NCBI GenBank assembly: GCA_003171335.1
Contig: PMYD01000068.1
Location: forward strand, 1 to 35,185
Length of the DNA stretch: 35,185 nt
Direction of reading: 5' to 3'
Origin: Phycisphaerales bacterium
GTDB taxonomy: Bacteria; Planctomycetota; Phycisphaerae; SM23-33; FEN-1343
Positions within the stretch are counted from its first letter, which is position 1, and every line of letters starts with the position of its first letter. This document shows, piece by piece, positions 31,179 to 35,185 of the stretch. The translations under genes were made by a program, and so were the position numbers. The notes below the pieces were generated by a model. The model ran no database searches and had not been told where the DNA came from. It saw only the letters and a list, made by a program, of their open reading frames with translations.

Positions 31179-31568
31179 ATGGCAGAAGCGGCACCAGAGA
31201 TCAAGGAATTGGGCGACAAGCTGTCGCAGTTGACCCTCAAGCAGGCGGTCGACTTGGCCAACTATCTGAAAGAAGCGCATGGCATCGAGCCTGCCGCCGC
31301 CGGCGCGATGATGATGGCCGGCCCGGCCGCGGCGGCCGCCGCCCCGGTGGAAGAGAAGACCACCTTCGACGTCATCCTCAAGGATGCCGGCGAAAAGAAG
31401 ATTCAGGTCATCAAGGCCGTGCGCGCCCTGACCAACCTGGGTCTCAAAGAGGCCAAGGACCTGGTGGAAGGAGCGCCCAAGGCGGTCAAGACGGGTGTCT
31501 CCAAGGAAGATGCCGCCGAAGCCAAGAAGCAGTTGGAAGAGTCCGGCGCCCAGGTTGAGGTGAAGTAG
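31179..31568 (+). CDS. rplL: 50S ribosomal protein L7/L12
   Basis: 129-residue stalk protein that recruits elongation factors. N-terminal dimer domain ([20 protein letters not shown]), Ala-rich hinge (about 45-60), and the C-terminal factor-binding domain with [20 protein letters not shown] and [17 protein letters not shown] lies seven bases before ATG 31179. An upstream ATG at 31119 in the same frame would add 20 residues and is unlikely. Confidence 0.97.
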   Translation: MAEAAPEIKELGDKLSQLTLKQAVDLANYLKEAHGIEPAAAGAMMMAGPAAAAAAPVEEKTTFDVILKDAGEKKIQVIKAVRALTNLGLKEAKDLVEGAPKAVKTGVSKEDAAEAKKQLEESGAQVEVK

Positions 31569-31699
31569 TCGTCGTTGGACCGTCCGGGAGCTCAGCATAA
31601 ACAACTTGCCGCAAGCGATTTGCACAGGTGTCTTGTCCCGCCGCGCGGGAATGGAATGGACGCGCGTCGGGGAGGGGGCGTTTGTGCGCGCCTCTGATA

Positions 31700-31728
31700 T
31701 GGAATTCGGGTGCGTCCTCTGCTATAAT
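31700..31728 (+). promoter_or_regulatory. extended -10 promoter for rpoB
   Basis: A perfect TATAAT (31723-31728) is preceded by TGC, giving an extended -10 element. The best -35 (TGGAAT, 31700-31705) is poor, as expected for this promoter type. Transcription would start about 31735, some 60 bases before rpoB. Confidence 0.65.
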
Positions 31729-31797
31729 ACCGTGCTTTTAAGGTCCAGGCCGTGGGGACCGTCGTCCTCGTGGCCCAATGCCATTTGAGGGGCACAC

Positions 31798-35185
<3,388 letters not shown>

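Overview
This window is high-GC, gene-dense bacterial DNA that most likely comes from a member of the Planctomycetota (Phycisphaerae or a related class). The strongest sign is the EF-Tu gene at 26506: its switch I loop is non-canonical ([13 protein letters not shown] in place of the usual RGITINTxHVEY type), as I recall for planctomycete EF-Tu. An E-to-D type II secretion operon, a giant CheB-CheR hybrid kinase and palindrome-rich spacers fit the same group. The assignment is inference; no 16S gene is present.

Region 1 (1-2560): an ECF sigma factor, its zinc-finger anti-sigma factor and a membrane-anchored LTxxQ (Spy/CpxP-like) protein, joined by ATGA overlaps, then a secreted Gly-rich protein. 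Region 2 (2693-15579): one compact operon for a type II secretion system in the order gspE-F-G-H-I-J-K-L-M-C-D plus a small lipoprotein, almost every junction overlapping or nearly so. It encodes the assembly ATPase, inner-membrane platform, major and minor pseudopilins, the L/M/C connectors and the secretin. The prepilin peptidase is not here. Region 3 (15667-21555, minus strand): a 1962-residue CheB-CheR-PAS/GAF-histidine kinase-receiver protein, converging on the secretion operon across a strong hairpin. Region 4 (21556-25926): a Ycf46-like AAA ATPase and a GH88/GH105-type hydrolase, embedded in spacers full of short palindromes.

Region 5 (25869-35185): the translation/transcription block tRNA-Tyr, tRNA-Gly, tRNA-Thr, tuf, rpmG, tRNA-Trp, secE, nusG, rplK, rplA, rplJ, rplL and rpoB (cut by the window end). 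Clear sigma-70-type promoters precede tRNA-Thr/tuf and rpoB, and a weaker one precedes tRNA-Tyr. None of the four tRNAs encodes CCA.

The feature I find least explained is a family of paired short hairpins in the spacers around the AAA ATPase and hydrolase genes. A 21-nt hairpin (GACTCC...GGAGTC ends) is fused, sharing one base, to a 23-nt hairpin (CAACTG...CAGTTG ends). Arm sequences differ between copies while pairing is kept, so structure rather than sequence appears conserved. A second array upstream of the AAA ATPase contains only the 23-nt type. I did not find a transposase, CRISPR array or defence cassette in the window.
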